DNA of 64,000 bases. Origin: JADJWR01 sp963847675. Lineage in GTDB: Bacteria; Pseudomonadota; Gammaproteobacteria; Burkholderiales; Burkholderiaceae_F. The DNA lies in NCBI GenBank assembly GCA_963847675.1, contig CAWKAP010000005.1:186001-250000 (forward strand), written 5' to 3'. Of this stretch, positions 47,842 to 56,060 are shown piece after piece. The position numbers and the translations under genes are program-made. The notes under the pieces were generated by a model. The model had not been told where the DNA came from. It ran no database searches and worked only from the letters and a program-made list of their open reading frames with translations. Position 1 is the first letter of the stretch. Each line of letters begins with the position of its first letter.

Positions 47842-48156
47842 GTGCTCTCCCTTGGTTCAGGACTCGTTCCGATCGAGCCTCTGCTGTCCAGCGCCGGCCT
47901 CATGCGCGCGGCTGGCGCTGGTTGCGGTCGAAGGCTCCCCGGCGACATTCGACTGTCAACCGGTCCGGCTCGCACCGTAGGGCGGCGTCACCGGCATTTC
48001 GCTGATGCAGATCAAGCGCGACCAGCCCCTTCCGCGTCAGAGGCAAGGGTGTCTATTGCTTTGGAGGTAGGCTCGTCGCGCCGTTGGGGATGAGAGCCGG
48101 TTGAATTCGATGAACCTGCGGTCGGTCGCCGCCGGTATCGTCGGGGTTCTGCGCGG
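47842..48156. promoter_or_regulatory. narK2-narX divergent intergenic region with FNR-type box
   Basis: This 315-nt gap holds no gene. CTGAT-GCAG-ATCAA at 48002-48015 matches the FNR box except for one base. For narK2 a class II position (-41.5) would put the start near 47967 with TACGGT as -10 at 47979-47974, at the right distance. For narX no matching -10 was seen. TACCTCC on the minus strand (48069-48063) is a 6/7 match to the NarL heptamer TACYYMT. Confidence 0.65.
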
Positions 48157-50073
48157 ATGGAGCGGACGCGAATGGGTGTGATCAGGCGAATCTGGAGTCA
48201 GTCGATCCTGGTGCGGGTCGGCGTTGCCCTCGGCGTGGTCACCCTGATTGCGCTGACGGTGATCGTCGTCGCGTCGGTCTTCACCGAGCAGTCGACCGGC
48301 AAGGCGAGCGCAATCAACATCGCCGGCTCGCTGCGCATGCAGTCGTACGCGCTGGCCACCCGGATCGCCAACCTGCGGCAGGCGCCCGACGACGGCGCCA
48401 GCGCGGCATACGGCGCCATCGACGGGTTCGAGGCGCGGCTGCGCAGCCGCATGCTGGTGGACGCCGTGCCGGATGATCCGGCAGCGGAACTGCGCATGGC
48501 GTACGAAGGCATCGTCGACGACTGGCAGCGCAACGTGCAGCCGCTGGCCCGCGCGGCGATCGACGATCCGGCGCAGCGCGCCGCGTTCCTGGGCCGCATC
48601 GACGCATTCGTCGCCGAGGTCGACCACTTCGTCGTCCTGCTCGAGCGTGACGTCGAGGCGCGCATCCAGTGGTTGCGCCTTTGGCTCGGCGCGGCCTTCT
48701 TCATGATCTTCGCGCTGGTGGTCACCGCGGTCGTGTTCCTGCGCGTCGAGGTGTTTCAACCGCTGTCCGAGCTGCTGCGCTCCGCGCGCGCGGTGCGAAC
48801 GGGATCGTTCAAGGCGCGCGTGAACGCCACCGGCCCGGACGAGATGGGCCAGCTCGGCCAGGCGTTCAACCTGATGGTCGAGCAGCTGGCGCGCCTGTAC
48901 GGTTCGCTGGAGAAGCAGGTCGCGGAAAAGACCGCCGATCTCGAGCGCAAGAACCGCTCGCTGGCGCTGCTGTACGAGACCACGCAGTTGCTGTCGGAAA
49001 AGCCGCTTGACGCCGTCACGCTGCAGAGCGTGCTGGCCAACCTGAGCCGCGCGCTCGGCGCCGAGGACGCGGTGATCTGCGCCCGCCACGCCGGCAGCGC
49101 CTTCGGGCTCCCGCTGGCGGGCGACGAGGCCCTGCGGGCCGAGTTGTTCGATCGCAGCCGCTGCGCCCAGTGCTCGAACGACGGGCGGCTCGCCTCGCGC
49201 ACCGAGATGACCGACCGCGGCGAGCAGCGCATCGTCAGCGTGCCGTTGCTCGACGGCGGCGTGGCCTACGGCATGATGCCGCTGCGCCTTCCACCCGGCC
49301 GCGCACTTGAGGCGTGGCAGCTCGAACTGGCGCAGACCATCGGCCGCCATATCGGCGCGGCGCTCGCCGCGGCCGAGCGGCGTGAGGAGCACCAGCGGCT
49401 GGCGCTGCTCGAGGAGCGCTCGGCGATCGCGCGGGAACTGCACGACTCGCTGGCGCAGTCGCTTTCGTACACGAAGATCCAGCTCACGCGCCTGTCGGCA
49501 CTGCTCGGCGGCGGGGGCAATCCGCAGGCCGCGCAGGCCGTGCTCGACGAGCTGCGCGAAGGGGTGTCCAGCGCCTACCGCCAGTTGCGCGAGCTGCTGA
49601 CCACGTTCCGGATGAAGGTCGGGGGAGCCAGCTTCGATGCGGCGCTGCGTGAGGTGATCGGCGAGTTCGAGCGGCGCTCCGGGGTGGCGACCGACGTGCG
49701 TGGCGAACTGGCCGGCGTCGAGTTGTCGGCGAACGCGCAGATCCATGTGCTGCAGATCGTCCGCGAGGCGCTGACCAACGTCGAGAAGCATGCGCGCGCC
49801 CGCTCGGTGGCGATCGAACTTTGGCGCGAGGCCGACGGCAGCTTCCGCGTGGCCATCGAGGACGATGGCGTCGGCATCGACACCGAGACCTCGCCGGCGC
49901 AGCACTTCGGCCTGGACATCATGCGCGACCGCGCCTCCGTGCTCGGCGGCTCGATCGATGTCGGCCGCCGCGAAGGTGGCGGCACGCGCGTGGCGCTGCG
50001 CGTGCCGGCCCGGCGAACGCTCATACCCCCGCTGGTCGCAGCGACCGAGCGCTCGAACCACGAGACCGCCTGA
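48157..50073 (+). CDS. narX: Nitrate/nitrite sensor histidine kinase
   Basis: A 638-residue membrane sensor kinase. Helix 1 (VGVALGVVTLIALTVIVVAS) is followed by the periplasmic P-box-like INIAGSLRMQSYALATRIAN, which binds nitrate in NarX/NarQ. Helix 2 is at about residues 175-195, then a HAMP domain (FQPLSELLRSARAVRTGSFK). A central Cys motif (DRSRCAQCSND) is as in NarX. The phosphoacceptor His429 is in ERSAIARELHDSLAQSLSYT, the HisKA_3 form, and the ATPase has DDGVGIDTE. The C-terminus is followed directly by narL. The start could also be the ATG at 48172. It diverges from narK2. Confidence 0.93.
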   Translation: MERTRMGVIRRIWSQSILVRVGVALGVVTLIALTVIVVASVFTEQSTGKASAINIAGSLRMQSYALATRIANLRQAPDDGASAAYGAIDGFEARLRSRMLVDAVPDDPAAELRMAYEGIVDDWQRNVQPLARAAIDDPAQRAAFLGRIDAFVAEVDHFVVLLERDVEARIQWLRLWLGAAFFMIFALVVTAVVFLRVEVFQPLSELLRSARAVRTGSFKARVNATGPDEMGQLGQAFNLMVEQLARLYGSLEKQVAEKTADLERKNRSLALLYETTQLLSEKPLDAVTLQSVLANLSRALGAEDAVICARHAGSAFGLPLAGDEALRAELFDRSRCAQCSNDGRLASRTEMTDRGEQRIVSVPLLDGGVAYGMMPLRLPPGRALEAWQLELAQTIGRHIGAALAAAERREEHQRLALLEERSAIARELHDSLAQSLSYTKIQLTRLSALLGGGGNPQAAQAVLDELREGVSSAYRQLRELLTTFRMKVGGASFDAALREVIGEFERRSGVATDVRGELAGVELSANAQIHVLQIVREALTNVEKHARARSVAIELWREADGSFRVAIEDDGVGIDTETSPAQHFGLDIMRDRASVLGGSIDVGRREGGGTRVALRVPARRTLIPPLVAATERSNHETA

Positions 50074-50075
50074 AC

Positions 50076-50729
50076 ATGGAAAGCCGCCACACCGTGCTGG
50101 TGGTCGACGATCACCCGCTGTTCCGCAAGGGAGTGGTCCAGCTGCTCGCGATGGAGCCGACCATCGACGTGGTCGGCGAAGCCGGCAACCGCGCGCAGGC
50201 GGTCGCCCTGGCCGAGGCCCACGACCCCGACCTGATCCTGCTCGACCTGAACCTGAAGGCCGAAAGCGGGCTCGACGTTCTGGCCGCGCTGAAATCCGAC
50301 GACCCGTCGCGGCGGGTGGTGATGCTGACCGTGTCGGACGCCGCGGAGGACCTGATCGGCGCGATCCGCGCCGGCGCCGATGGTTACCTGCTCAAGGACA
50401 TGGAGCCCGAGCAACTGCTCGATCGCATCCGCGCTTCGCTGGCCGGCGAGACGGTGATCGGCGAGACGCTCGCGGCGCGGCTCGCCAGCGCGCTGCGGCA
50501 GGAGGCGCAGGACTCGGCGAGCGGCATGCGCCGCGACGTCGCGCTGCTCACCGAGCGCGAGCAGCAGGTGCTGCGCTGCCTGGCCGACGGCCAGAGCAAC
50601 AAGCGCATCGCCCGCACGCTGTCGATCACCGAGGGCACGGTCAAGGTGCACGTGAAGAATCTCCTCAAGAAGCTCAATTTCCGCTCTCGCGTCGAGGCCG
50701 CGGTGTGGATGGCGCAGCAGGCGCACTGA
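50076..50729 (+). CDS. narL: Nitrate response regulator
   Basis: A 217-residue response regulator with its ATG 2 nt after the narX stop. The receiver has TVLVVDDHPLFRKGVVQLLA, and the phosphoacceptor Asp57 in DLILLDLNLKAESGLD. The linker precedes a LuxR-type helix-turn-helix: LTEREQQVLRCLADGQSNKR, IARTLSITEGTVKVHVKNLL and KKLNFRSRVEAAVWM. The SNKRIAR...GTVKVHVK form is typical of NarL rather than FixJ. It would be phosphorylated by NarX and bind TACYYMT heptamers near nar promoters. A short hairpin at 50763-50783 follows its stop. Confidence 0.93.
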   Translation: MESRHTVLVVDDHPLFRKGVVQLLAMEPTIDVVGEAGNRAQAVALAEAHDPDLILLDLNLKAESGLDVLAALKSDDPSRRVVMLTVSDAAEDLIGAIRAGADGYLLKDMEPEQLLDRIRASLAGETVIGETLAARLASALRQEAQDSASGMRRDVALLTEREQQVLRCLADGQSNKRIARTLSITEGTVKVHVKNLLKKLNFRSRVEAAVWMAQQAH

Positions 50730-50762
50730 TTTCCCTGCTCCCTCAAGGGCCTCGGGCCGCTG

Positions 50763-50783
50763 GCACTCACCGCCGGCGAGTGC
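50763..50783. other. Dyad upstream of the sigma-54 promoter candidate
   Basis: GCACTC (50763-50768) and GAGTGC (50778-50783) form a perfect inverted repeat around a 9-nt centre. It lies 33 nt after the narL stop and about 35 nt upstream of the -24 element at 50819. It may be a weak terminator stem for narXL (no T tract close by) or a binding site for an enhancer protein. Confidence 0.4.
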
Positions 50784-50818
50784 TGAGTTGCATTCTTCCT
50801 CCGTTTTTTGGACGATGC

Positions 50819-50834
50819 TGGCAAGCGATTTGCT
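50819..50834 (+). promoter_or_regulatory. Sigma-54 (RpoN) promoter candidate of the AAA ATPase gene
   Basis: TGGCAAG-CGAT-TTGCT matches the -24/-12 consensus TGGCACG-N4-TTGCW at all but one position, with the required GG-N10-GC spacing. A start about 12 nt past the -12 element gives a leader of ~55 nt to the ATG at 50901. The rest of the gap has no better sigma-70 element. Confidence 0.65.
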
Positions 50835-50900
50835 TGTCATCATCGTGATGCGCCCGCCTGATGTGAGGGGCGCGGTGCGGAATTTTTCACGGAGGCGGTC

Positions 50901-51899
50901 ATGACGACATCGGCAAACCTGCCCGCGGCGCGCCCGGCGATCTCGATCGCCGGCTTCAAGAGCGTCTATCACGTGCCGCGCGTCGAGGAGGCGCTCACGG
51001 GCCTGCAGGACCTGGGCGCCGGCGCGAGCGACGCGCTCAAGGCCACCTACGTGAAGATGATCAAGGCGGGCGGCCAGCGCTTCTCGATCAAGCCCTCCGC
51101 GCTGCCCGATATCGATGCACTGATCGACGAACTGCCCAATTTTGAGGCGCCGCTGGAGGACATTCGCCGCCAGCTCGCGCTGTGCCTGTCGAGCGACGAC
51201 CCGCTCGACCTCGAGCCGATGCTGCTGCTCGGCGACCCCGGCATCGGCAAGACGCATTTCGCGCGCAGGCTGTCGAAGCTGCTCGGCACCGGCTATTCGT
51301 TCATCGGCATGAGCTCGCTGACGGCGGGCTGGATCCTGTCGGGCGCCTCGGCGCAGTGGAAGAATGCCAAGCCGGGCAAGGTGTTCGAGGCGCTGGTGCA
51401 CGGCGACTACGCCAACCCGCTGATCGTCGTCGACGAGATCGACAAGGCCGGCGGTGATGCGCAATACGACCCGCTCGGCAGCCTGTACACGCTCCTCGAG
51501 CACGACACCGCGCGTGAGTTCGTCGACGAGTTCGCCGAGGTGCCGATCGACGCCTCCGACGTGGTGTGGGTCGCCACCGCCAACGAGGCGCGTTCGATCC
51601 CCGAGCCGATCCTGAACCGTGTCAACGTCTACGAAATCGACGCGCCCGACGCGGAGGGCGCGCTGCGCATCGCCCGCGGCATCTACCGGGAACTGCGCGA
51701 CGAGCACAGCTGGGGCCAGCAGTTCCCGGAGGAGCCGGCGCGCGCGATGATCGACAAGGTGGCGCAACTTAAGCCGCGCGAAATGCGGCGCGTGCTGCTG
51801 GCGGCGTTCGGCAACGCCAAGCTGGCGCAGCGGCACGAAGTGCTGCCGGAGGACGTCGCGGCCGAGCGGGTGGTGCGCAAGGCGCGGATCGGCTTCTGA
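50901..51899 (+). CDS. AAA-family ATPase (Lon-like ATPase domain without protease)
   Basis: A 332-residue stand-alone AAA+ protein with a GGAGG sequence 5 nt before its ATG. The N-terminal ~90 residues have no recognised domain. Walker A is MLLLGDPGIGKTHFARRLSK at about residues 107-126, Walker B is NPLIVVDEIDKAGGDAQYDP and sensor 1 is DVVWVATANEARSIPEPILN with RVNVYEID. This order resembles the Lon AAA domain, but no Ser-Lys protease domain or MoxR/VWA partner follows. The target is unknown. It is transcribed after narXL from a probable sigma-54 promoter and converges with the lipoprotein gene (136-nt gap, no clear terminator). Confidence 0.85.
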   Translation: MTTSANLPAARPAISIAGFKSVYHVPRVEEALTGLQDLGAGASDALKATYVKMIKAGGQRFSIKPSALPDIDALIDELPNFEAPLEDIRRQLALCLSSDDPLDLEPMLLLGDPGIGKTHFARRLSKLLGTGYSFIGMSSLTAGWILSGASAQWKNAKPGKVFEALVHGDYANPLIVVDEIDKAGGDAQYDPLGSLYTLLEHDTAREFVDEFAEVPIDASDVVWVATANEARSIPEPILNRVNVYEIDAPDAEGALRIARGIYRELRDEHSWGQQFPEEPARAMIDKVAQLKPREMRRVLLAAFGNAKLAQRHEVLPEDVAAERVVRKARIGF

Positions 51900-52035
51900 C
51901 GGGATGTTGCGCCCTTCGGCCGCCGGTAACGAATGACGGCGCCCGCGGCGGCTGTGGCGCCCCTGGTTTACGAAGGCTTGCTGCGATACGGCACGCCGAC
52001 GGCAGTCCTGCGCCGCGCCTCGCCGGCCGGCGCCA

Positions 52036-52500
52036 TCACTTCGCGTGTGCGGCGGCCACGCGCTGGTACACCGGGCCCCATAGCGGGTGGCCGAGTTCCC
52101 TTTCGTTCAGCGCGAACCCCGGATCGGCCGCAAAGGCGCTCTCGAAGTTCGACTCGCATTCCGCGAGCCGATCGAAGGCGCAGGCGATGAAGGCGAGGTA
52201 CTTGTAGGCGGCGGCCTGGTCGCGGCCGTCGGCGAGTCCTTCGCGCAACGCCTGGCGGAGCGCAGCCTCGGCACGGTCGAACGCGGCGTCCTCGTAGAGG
52301 CGGATGCCCTCGATCAGCGACCGCTCTGCGGGCCGCACGTACAGCGCGGCGATGCTGGCGGTCGGGGGAACGGCGGCGACCGGTGCCGGTGGCCCGGTCA
52401 CGCTCTGGCAGGCCGCCAGCAGCAGCAGGAGCGGGAGGGCAGCCGCTGCCGCGCCGCCGGCCGTCCAGGTGCTGCGCGCGGGCTTCCGTGTGCGCGGCAT
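52036..52500 (-). CDS. TssQ-like lipoprotein (type VI secretion-associated family)
   Basis: A 154-residue lipoprotein with signal peptide MPRTRKPARSTWTAGG followed by a hydrophobic stretch and the lipobox LLAACQS (Cys ~31). The mature part has helical repeat character: EGIRLYEDAAFDRAEAALRQ and AAAYKYLAFIACAFDRLAEC, ending GHPLWGPVYQRVAAAHAK. The YKYLAFIxC...GHPLWGPV pattern is one I associate with TssQ-family T6SS lipoproteins; this is from memory. No other type VI secretion gene is in the window. An in-frame ATG at 52545 is an alternative start. It lies 164 nt downstream of the kinase gene on the same strand. Confidence 0.7.
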   Translation of the reverse strand: MPRTRKPARSTWTAGGAAAAALPLLLLLAACQSVTGPPAPVAAVPPTASIAALYVRPAERSLIEGIRLYEDAAFDRAEAALRQALREGLADGRDQAAAYKYLAFIACAFDRLAECESNFESAFAADPGFALNERELGHPLWGPVYQRVAAAHAK

Positions 52501-52664
52501 CGCGCCTGCGCCAGTGCGCTGCGGATCGTGCGGCAATCGAGACATCGCGTGAGCAGCTGCGCGGACGAGGCGACGGTGCGGACGGAAGAGCGTATCGCGC
52601 GATGGCACAGCCAGCCAATCCTGCAAAGGGCTGCCCTTCACCCGGTTGGCACCGGCGGCGTGTT

Positions 52665-54047
52665 TCAGAAGCGGTGCCGCAGCGTCTGGCTCTTCCCGGC
52701 CTTGACCTCGATCGTCGCCCTGAACGGCGGCGCATCGCCGTTGCGCACTTCGATCGCGTAGGAGCCCGGCGGAAGCGTTACGTTGGTCAGTGGCGGCGAA
52801 ACGCCGCGCTTCTCGCCGTTGACCAGCACTTCGCCCCACGGCGCGATGGCGAGCGTGACCACGCCGTCGGCGGGAGGCGCCGTGCGCGCGACCGGTGCCC
52901 GTCGCGACGCGGGCGCCGGGGCAGGCGCTGCTTCGGCCTGCGGCGGCGTGGCCGGAATGGCGGGGCGCGCAGGTTCAGGAACGGCGGCGGGCGGGTCGAG
53001 CACCACGGCACGCTCCGACGCCGGCTGCGCATCGTGCCGTGCGAACCAGAGCGTTGCGCCGAAGGCCAGCGCCGCGGCGCCGGCCAATGCGAGCCAGACG
53101 AACCGGCGCCAGCGTGCTGACGGGACCGGCGAAGCCGCGTGCGCGCCACCCGCGTCCTCTAGGTCGACCTCGCGGCCGCCCACGAATGCTGCAAGGTCGT
53201 CGCGCAGCTCGCCTGCGGTCTGATAGCGGGCCTCGAGATCCTTGGCCATGGCCTTGGCGACGATCCGCACCAGCTCCGGCGGCGCGTCAGGGCGCAGCTC
53301 GGCGACCGGAGTCGGCTCGTCGCGCACCAGCCGGGCGAGCAACTCGTCGATGGTCGGCGCATCGAAGGCGCGCTTGCCGGTGATCATCTCGTACAGGATG
53401 GTGCCGAGCGAAAAGACGTCGCTGCGCGCGTCGATGACGCGTCCCTGCGCCTGCTCGGGCGACATGTAGTTGGGTGTGCCGACCAGTTGCGAGTGCTGCG
53501 CAGGATCCGGGTCGCTGCGCGGCAGGGCCACGCCGAAGTCGAGCACCTTCGGCTTCATGTCCCGCGACAGGAAGATGTTGCTCGGCTTGATGTCGCGATG
53601 GATCAGCCCGCGCTTGTGCGCGTAGTGCACGGCATCGGCGATGCGCGCCATCAGCGCGGCGGCCTGGCGCACGCCGAGCCGCGACCCGGCGTACAGGTAC
53701 TCGTGCAGGTCGCGGCCGTGCAGCCGCTCCATCGCGATGTAGGCGAGCGTGCCGGTCCTGCCGGCGTCGAACACCGTGACGATGTGCGGGTGGTTCAGTC
53801 CGGCGACCGCGCGCGCTTCCTTGATGAAGCTCGCCTCGGCGCGCTCGCGCGCCGCGTCGTTCACCGCCAGCGGGATCGCCTTGATGGCCACGTCGCGGCC
53901 GAGCACCGGATCGTGCGCTGCGTACACGACGCCGTTGGCGCCGCGGCCGAGTTCGCCGACGATCCTGAAGCGGCCGATCGACTCCGGCGGCGGCGCGAGC
54001 AGCGCTGCCGGATCCGTGCCGGCGGTGGCGGTCGTCGGAGTCTCCAC
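52665..54047 (-). CDS. Serine/threonine protein kinase with PEGA-like C-terminus
   Basis: About 460 residues from a GTG at 54047; the frame extends to a GTG at 54098. The cytoplasmic kinase domain has the glycine loop GELGRGANGVVYAAHD, Lys in GRDVAIKAIPL, catalytic HRDIKPSNIFLSRDMKPKVL, DFGVALP, and GTPNYMSPEQAQG. One helix (RFVWLALAGAAALAFGATLW) leads to a Pro/Ala-rich linker and a periplasmic PEGA-like domain (APWGEVLVNGEKRGVSPPL, LPPGSYAIEVRNGDAPPF). Such kinases often regulate type VI secretion or envelope functions. The neighbour downstream is the TssQ-like lipoprotein; upstream is the ABC exporter. Substrates are unknown. Confidence 0.88.
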   Translation of the reverse strand: METPTTATAGTDPAALLAPPPESIGRFRIVGELGRGANGVVYAAHDPVLGRDVAIKAIPLAVNDAARERAEASFIKEARAVAGLNHPHIVTVFDAGRTGTLAYIAMERLHGRDLHEYLYAGSRLGVRQAAALMARIADAVHYAHKRGLIHRDIKPSNIFLSRDMKPKVLDFGVALPRSDPDPAQHSQLVGTPNYMSPEQAQGRVIDARSDVFSLGTILYEMITGKRAFDAPTIDELLARLVRDEPTPVAELRPDAPPELVRIVAKAMAKDLEARYQTAGELRDDLAAFVGGREVDLEDAGGAHAASPVPSARWRRFVWLALAGAAALAFGATLWFARHDAQPASERAVVLDPPAAVPEPARPAIPATPPQAEAAPAPAPASRRAPVARTAPPADGVVTLAIAPWGEVLVNGEKRGVSPPLTNVTLPPGSYAIEVRNGDAPPFRATIEVKAGKSQTLRHRF

Positions 54048-54060
54048 TCGGAAAATTATC
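54048..54060 (-). promoter_or_regulatory. Candidate leaderless promoter (-10) of the kinase gene
   Basis: On the minus strand GATAAT (54060-54055) is followed by TTTCCGA and GTG at 54047. The 7-nt spacing would start transcription at the GTG. There is no Shine-Dalgarno sequence. This favours the 54047 start over 54098, in whose frame the box would lie inside the coding region. Confidence 0.4.
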
Positions 54061-54126
54061 GCACCGGCACGCGCGCCGGACCGCCCGGCGATCCGCACCG
54101 ACGATGCCGCCGCACGGGCTCCGGGA

Positions 54127-55302
54127 TCAGCCGCGGGAGAAGACGATCGCCTCGCGCGTCAGCAGCCGCGCCTGCGCGTACAGGCACGCAAGCAGCCCGA
54201 CGACGCAGACGGCAGCGGGCAGCCACAGGTCGAGCGAGGAAAGCGGCTCGCCGCGCAGCGCCTTCATCAGCACCGTCAGCTGCGCCACCGACGGCACGAG
54301 GAGCTGCCACGTGGCGTCGCGCACGGTGAGGAAGATCGGCACCACCGCCGAGAACTGCGCCGCCATGGCGATGTAGCTGACGTAGGTCTGCGCTTCCTTG
54401 TGGGTGCGACCGAACGTCGCGGCGAGCATGTTGACCGCCGCCATCAGCGCCGCGAACGGCATCAGCAACGCACAGAAGAGCAGCAGTTCGCGCGCGCCGA
54501 GCTGCATCAGCGCCGCCAGCGTCTCGCTGGTGATCAGCCGGATCGAGACGAGGAAACCGGCCAGCGTGAGCAGCACGATCGCCACCGAATACAGCGTCAC
54601 GACGGCCCACTTGCCGAGCACGATCGACCACGCCGGCACCGGGTTCATCAGCAGCGGTTCGAGCGAGCCGCGCTCGCGCTCGCCGGCGCTGACGTCGATC
54701 GCCACCGCCAGTGCGCCGACGATGGCGACGATCAGCGCGGCCCACGGCACGATGAACAGCAGCCGCGCGCCACGCGCCTGCGCCGCAGCGAGGTTGCGCT
54801 CCTCGACCGCGACCGCGGCCATCACCTGCGGGCTCACGCCGCGCGCCAGCAGGCGCTGCGTGCCGAGTTCGCGGTTGAAGGCCTGCAGCGTGCGTACCGT
54901 GGCGCTGACCAGCGGCTGGGCCCGGTCGTGGCTCTCGTCGTAGGAGACTTCCACCGGCACGCTGTCGCCGCGCGCCAGCCTCTCCTCGAAATCCTCGGGC
55001 GGCACCACCACCGCGTTCTGCAGCCGGCCCGAGCGCAGCTGCTCGGGCCAGTCGGCAGGCGCGTCGAGCACGGTGGCACCCGCCCGCAGCAGGAAGTTGA
55101 CCAGCGTCGGCGCGCGCTCCTGCGCCACCATCACGATCTCTCTCTTCTGCACGCGCTCCTCGATCCCCGAGACGAGGTTCGACACCAGCGCGAACACGAC
55201 CGGGCCGGACAGCAGCGCCATCGCCAGCGCGATGGCGAGCGCGCGCCGGTCGCGCAGCGCGTCCCTGAGTTCCTTGGTGAACACCGTCCAGGCTGCGCTC
55301 AT
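54127..55302 (-). CDS. ABC transporter permease, NatB-like
   Basis: A 391-residue ABC-2 type permease. Helix 1 (ALAIALAMALLSGPVVFALV) is followed by a ~150-residue periplasmic loop, then five helices in the C-terminal half. AIDVSAGERERGSLEPLLMN with PVPAWSIVLGKWAVVTLYSV is the ABC-2 permease hallmark between helices 2 and 3. It resembles NatB of the Na+ exporter NatAB. Its ATG overlaps the stop of the ATPase gene by 4 nt. The substrate (sodium, lipid or antibiotic) cannot be inferred. Confidence 0.87.
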   Translation of the reverse strand: MSAAWTVFTKELRDALRDRRALAIALAMALLSGPVVFALVSNLVSGIEERVQKREIVMVAQERAPTLVNFLLRAGATVLDAPADWPEQLRSGRLQNAVVVPPEDFEERLARGDSVPVEVSYDESHDRAQPLVSATVRTLQAFNRELGTQRLLARGVSPQVMAAVAVEERNLAAAQARGARLLFIVPWAALIVAIVGALAVAIDVSAGERERGSLEPLLMNPVPAWSIVLGKWAVVTLYSVAIVLLTLAGFLVSIRLITSETLAALMQLGARELLLFCALLMPFAALMAAVNMLAATFGRTHKEAQTYVSYIAMAAQFSAVVPIFLTVRDATWQLLVPSVAQLTVLMKALRGEPLSSLDLWLPAAVCVVGLLACLYAQARLLTREAIVFSRG

Positions 55303-56060
55303 CCGGCCACCTCCCGCGGCGCGGCGAGCGCCAGACTGACGAAGGCGTCTTCGAGCGTCGTGCAGCCCGACTGCGCCCGCAGCTGCTCCGCGGTCCCGTG
55401 TGCGACCGAACGGCCGTGCGCGACGATCACGATCTCGTCACACAGCGCCTCGACCTCCTGCATGATGTGCGTCGAGAAGAGCAGGCACTTGCCGGCGTCG
55501 CGCAGGCGCAGCAGGAGCCGGCGCAGCGCGCGGGTGGACATCACGTCGAGCCCGTTGGTGGGCTCGTCGAGGATCAGGTGCTGCGGGTCGTGGATCAGCG
55601 CGCGGGCCAGCGCCACCTTCATCCGCTCGCCGGTCGAGAAGCCGTCGATGCGGCGCTCGAGCAGGGCGCCCATGTCGAGCAGCTCGGAGAGCTCGTCGAG
55701 GCGCCGCGCGGCCAGTTCCGCGGGCACGCCGCGCAGCTGCGCGTAGTAGTCGACGTTCTCGCGCGCGGTAAGGCGCGTGTACAGCCCGCGCGCGTCGGAC
55801 AGCACGCCGGTCCCGGCGCGTGCCGCCTGCGGATCGTGGGTGACGTCGACGCCGCCGATGCGTGCGTGGCCGGTCTCCGGCCGCATCAGCGTGGCCAGCA
55901 CCCGCAACGTCGTGGTCTTGCCGGCGCCATTGGGGCCGAGCAGGGCGGTGATCCCGCGGTCGGGCGCGGTGAAGCTGACGTCGACGACGGCCGGCACGCG
56001 GACCCGCTTGCGGCCGGTGCCCGACTCGAACGACTTGGCGAGCTGGACGACTTCGATCAT
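55299..56060 (-). CDS. ABC transporter ATP-binding protein, NatA-like
   Basis: A 253-residue ATPase: Walker A LLGPNGAGKTTTLRVLATLM at about residues 41-60, signature GFSTGERMKVALARALIHDP (variant STGE in place of SGGQ), Walker B HLILDEPTNGLDVMSTRAL and H-loop LLFSTHIMQEVEALCDEIVI. The C-terminal CTTLEDAFVSLAL is common in export ATPases with separate permeases. It is coupled to the permease (4-nt overlap) and to the upstream hydrolase gene (ATGA at 56057-56060). The three genes form one operon. Confidence 0.92.
   Translation of the reverse strand: MIEVVQLAKSFESGTGRKRVRVPAVVDVSFTAPDRGITALLGPNGAGKTTTLRVLATLMRPETGHARIGGVDVTHDPQAARAGTGVLSDARGLYTRLTARENVDYYAQLRGVPAELAARRLDELSELLDMGALLERRIDGFSTGERMKVALARALIHDPQHLILDEPTNGLDVMSTRALRRLLLRLRDAGKCLLFSTHIMQEVEALCDEIVIVAHGRSVAHGTAEQLRAQSGCTTLEDAFVSLALAAPREVAG

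Noticed and set aside
50763..50783. Reading TGGCAC at 50761 as the -24 element of a second sigma-54 promoter
   Set aside because: The next TTGCA is too far downstream (no GG-N10-GC spacing); only the element at 50819 fits.
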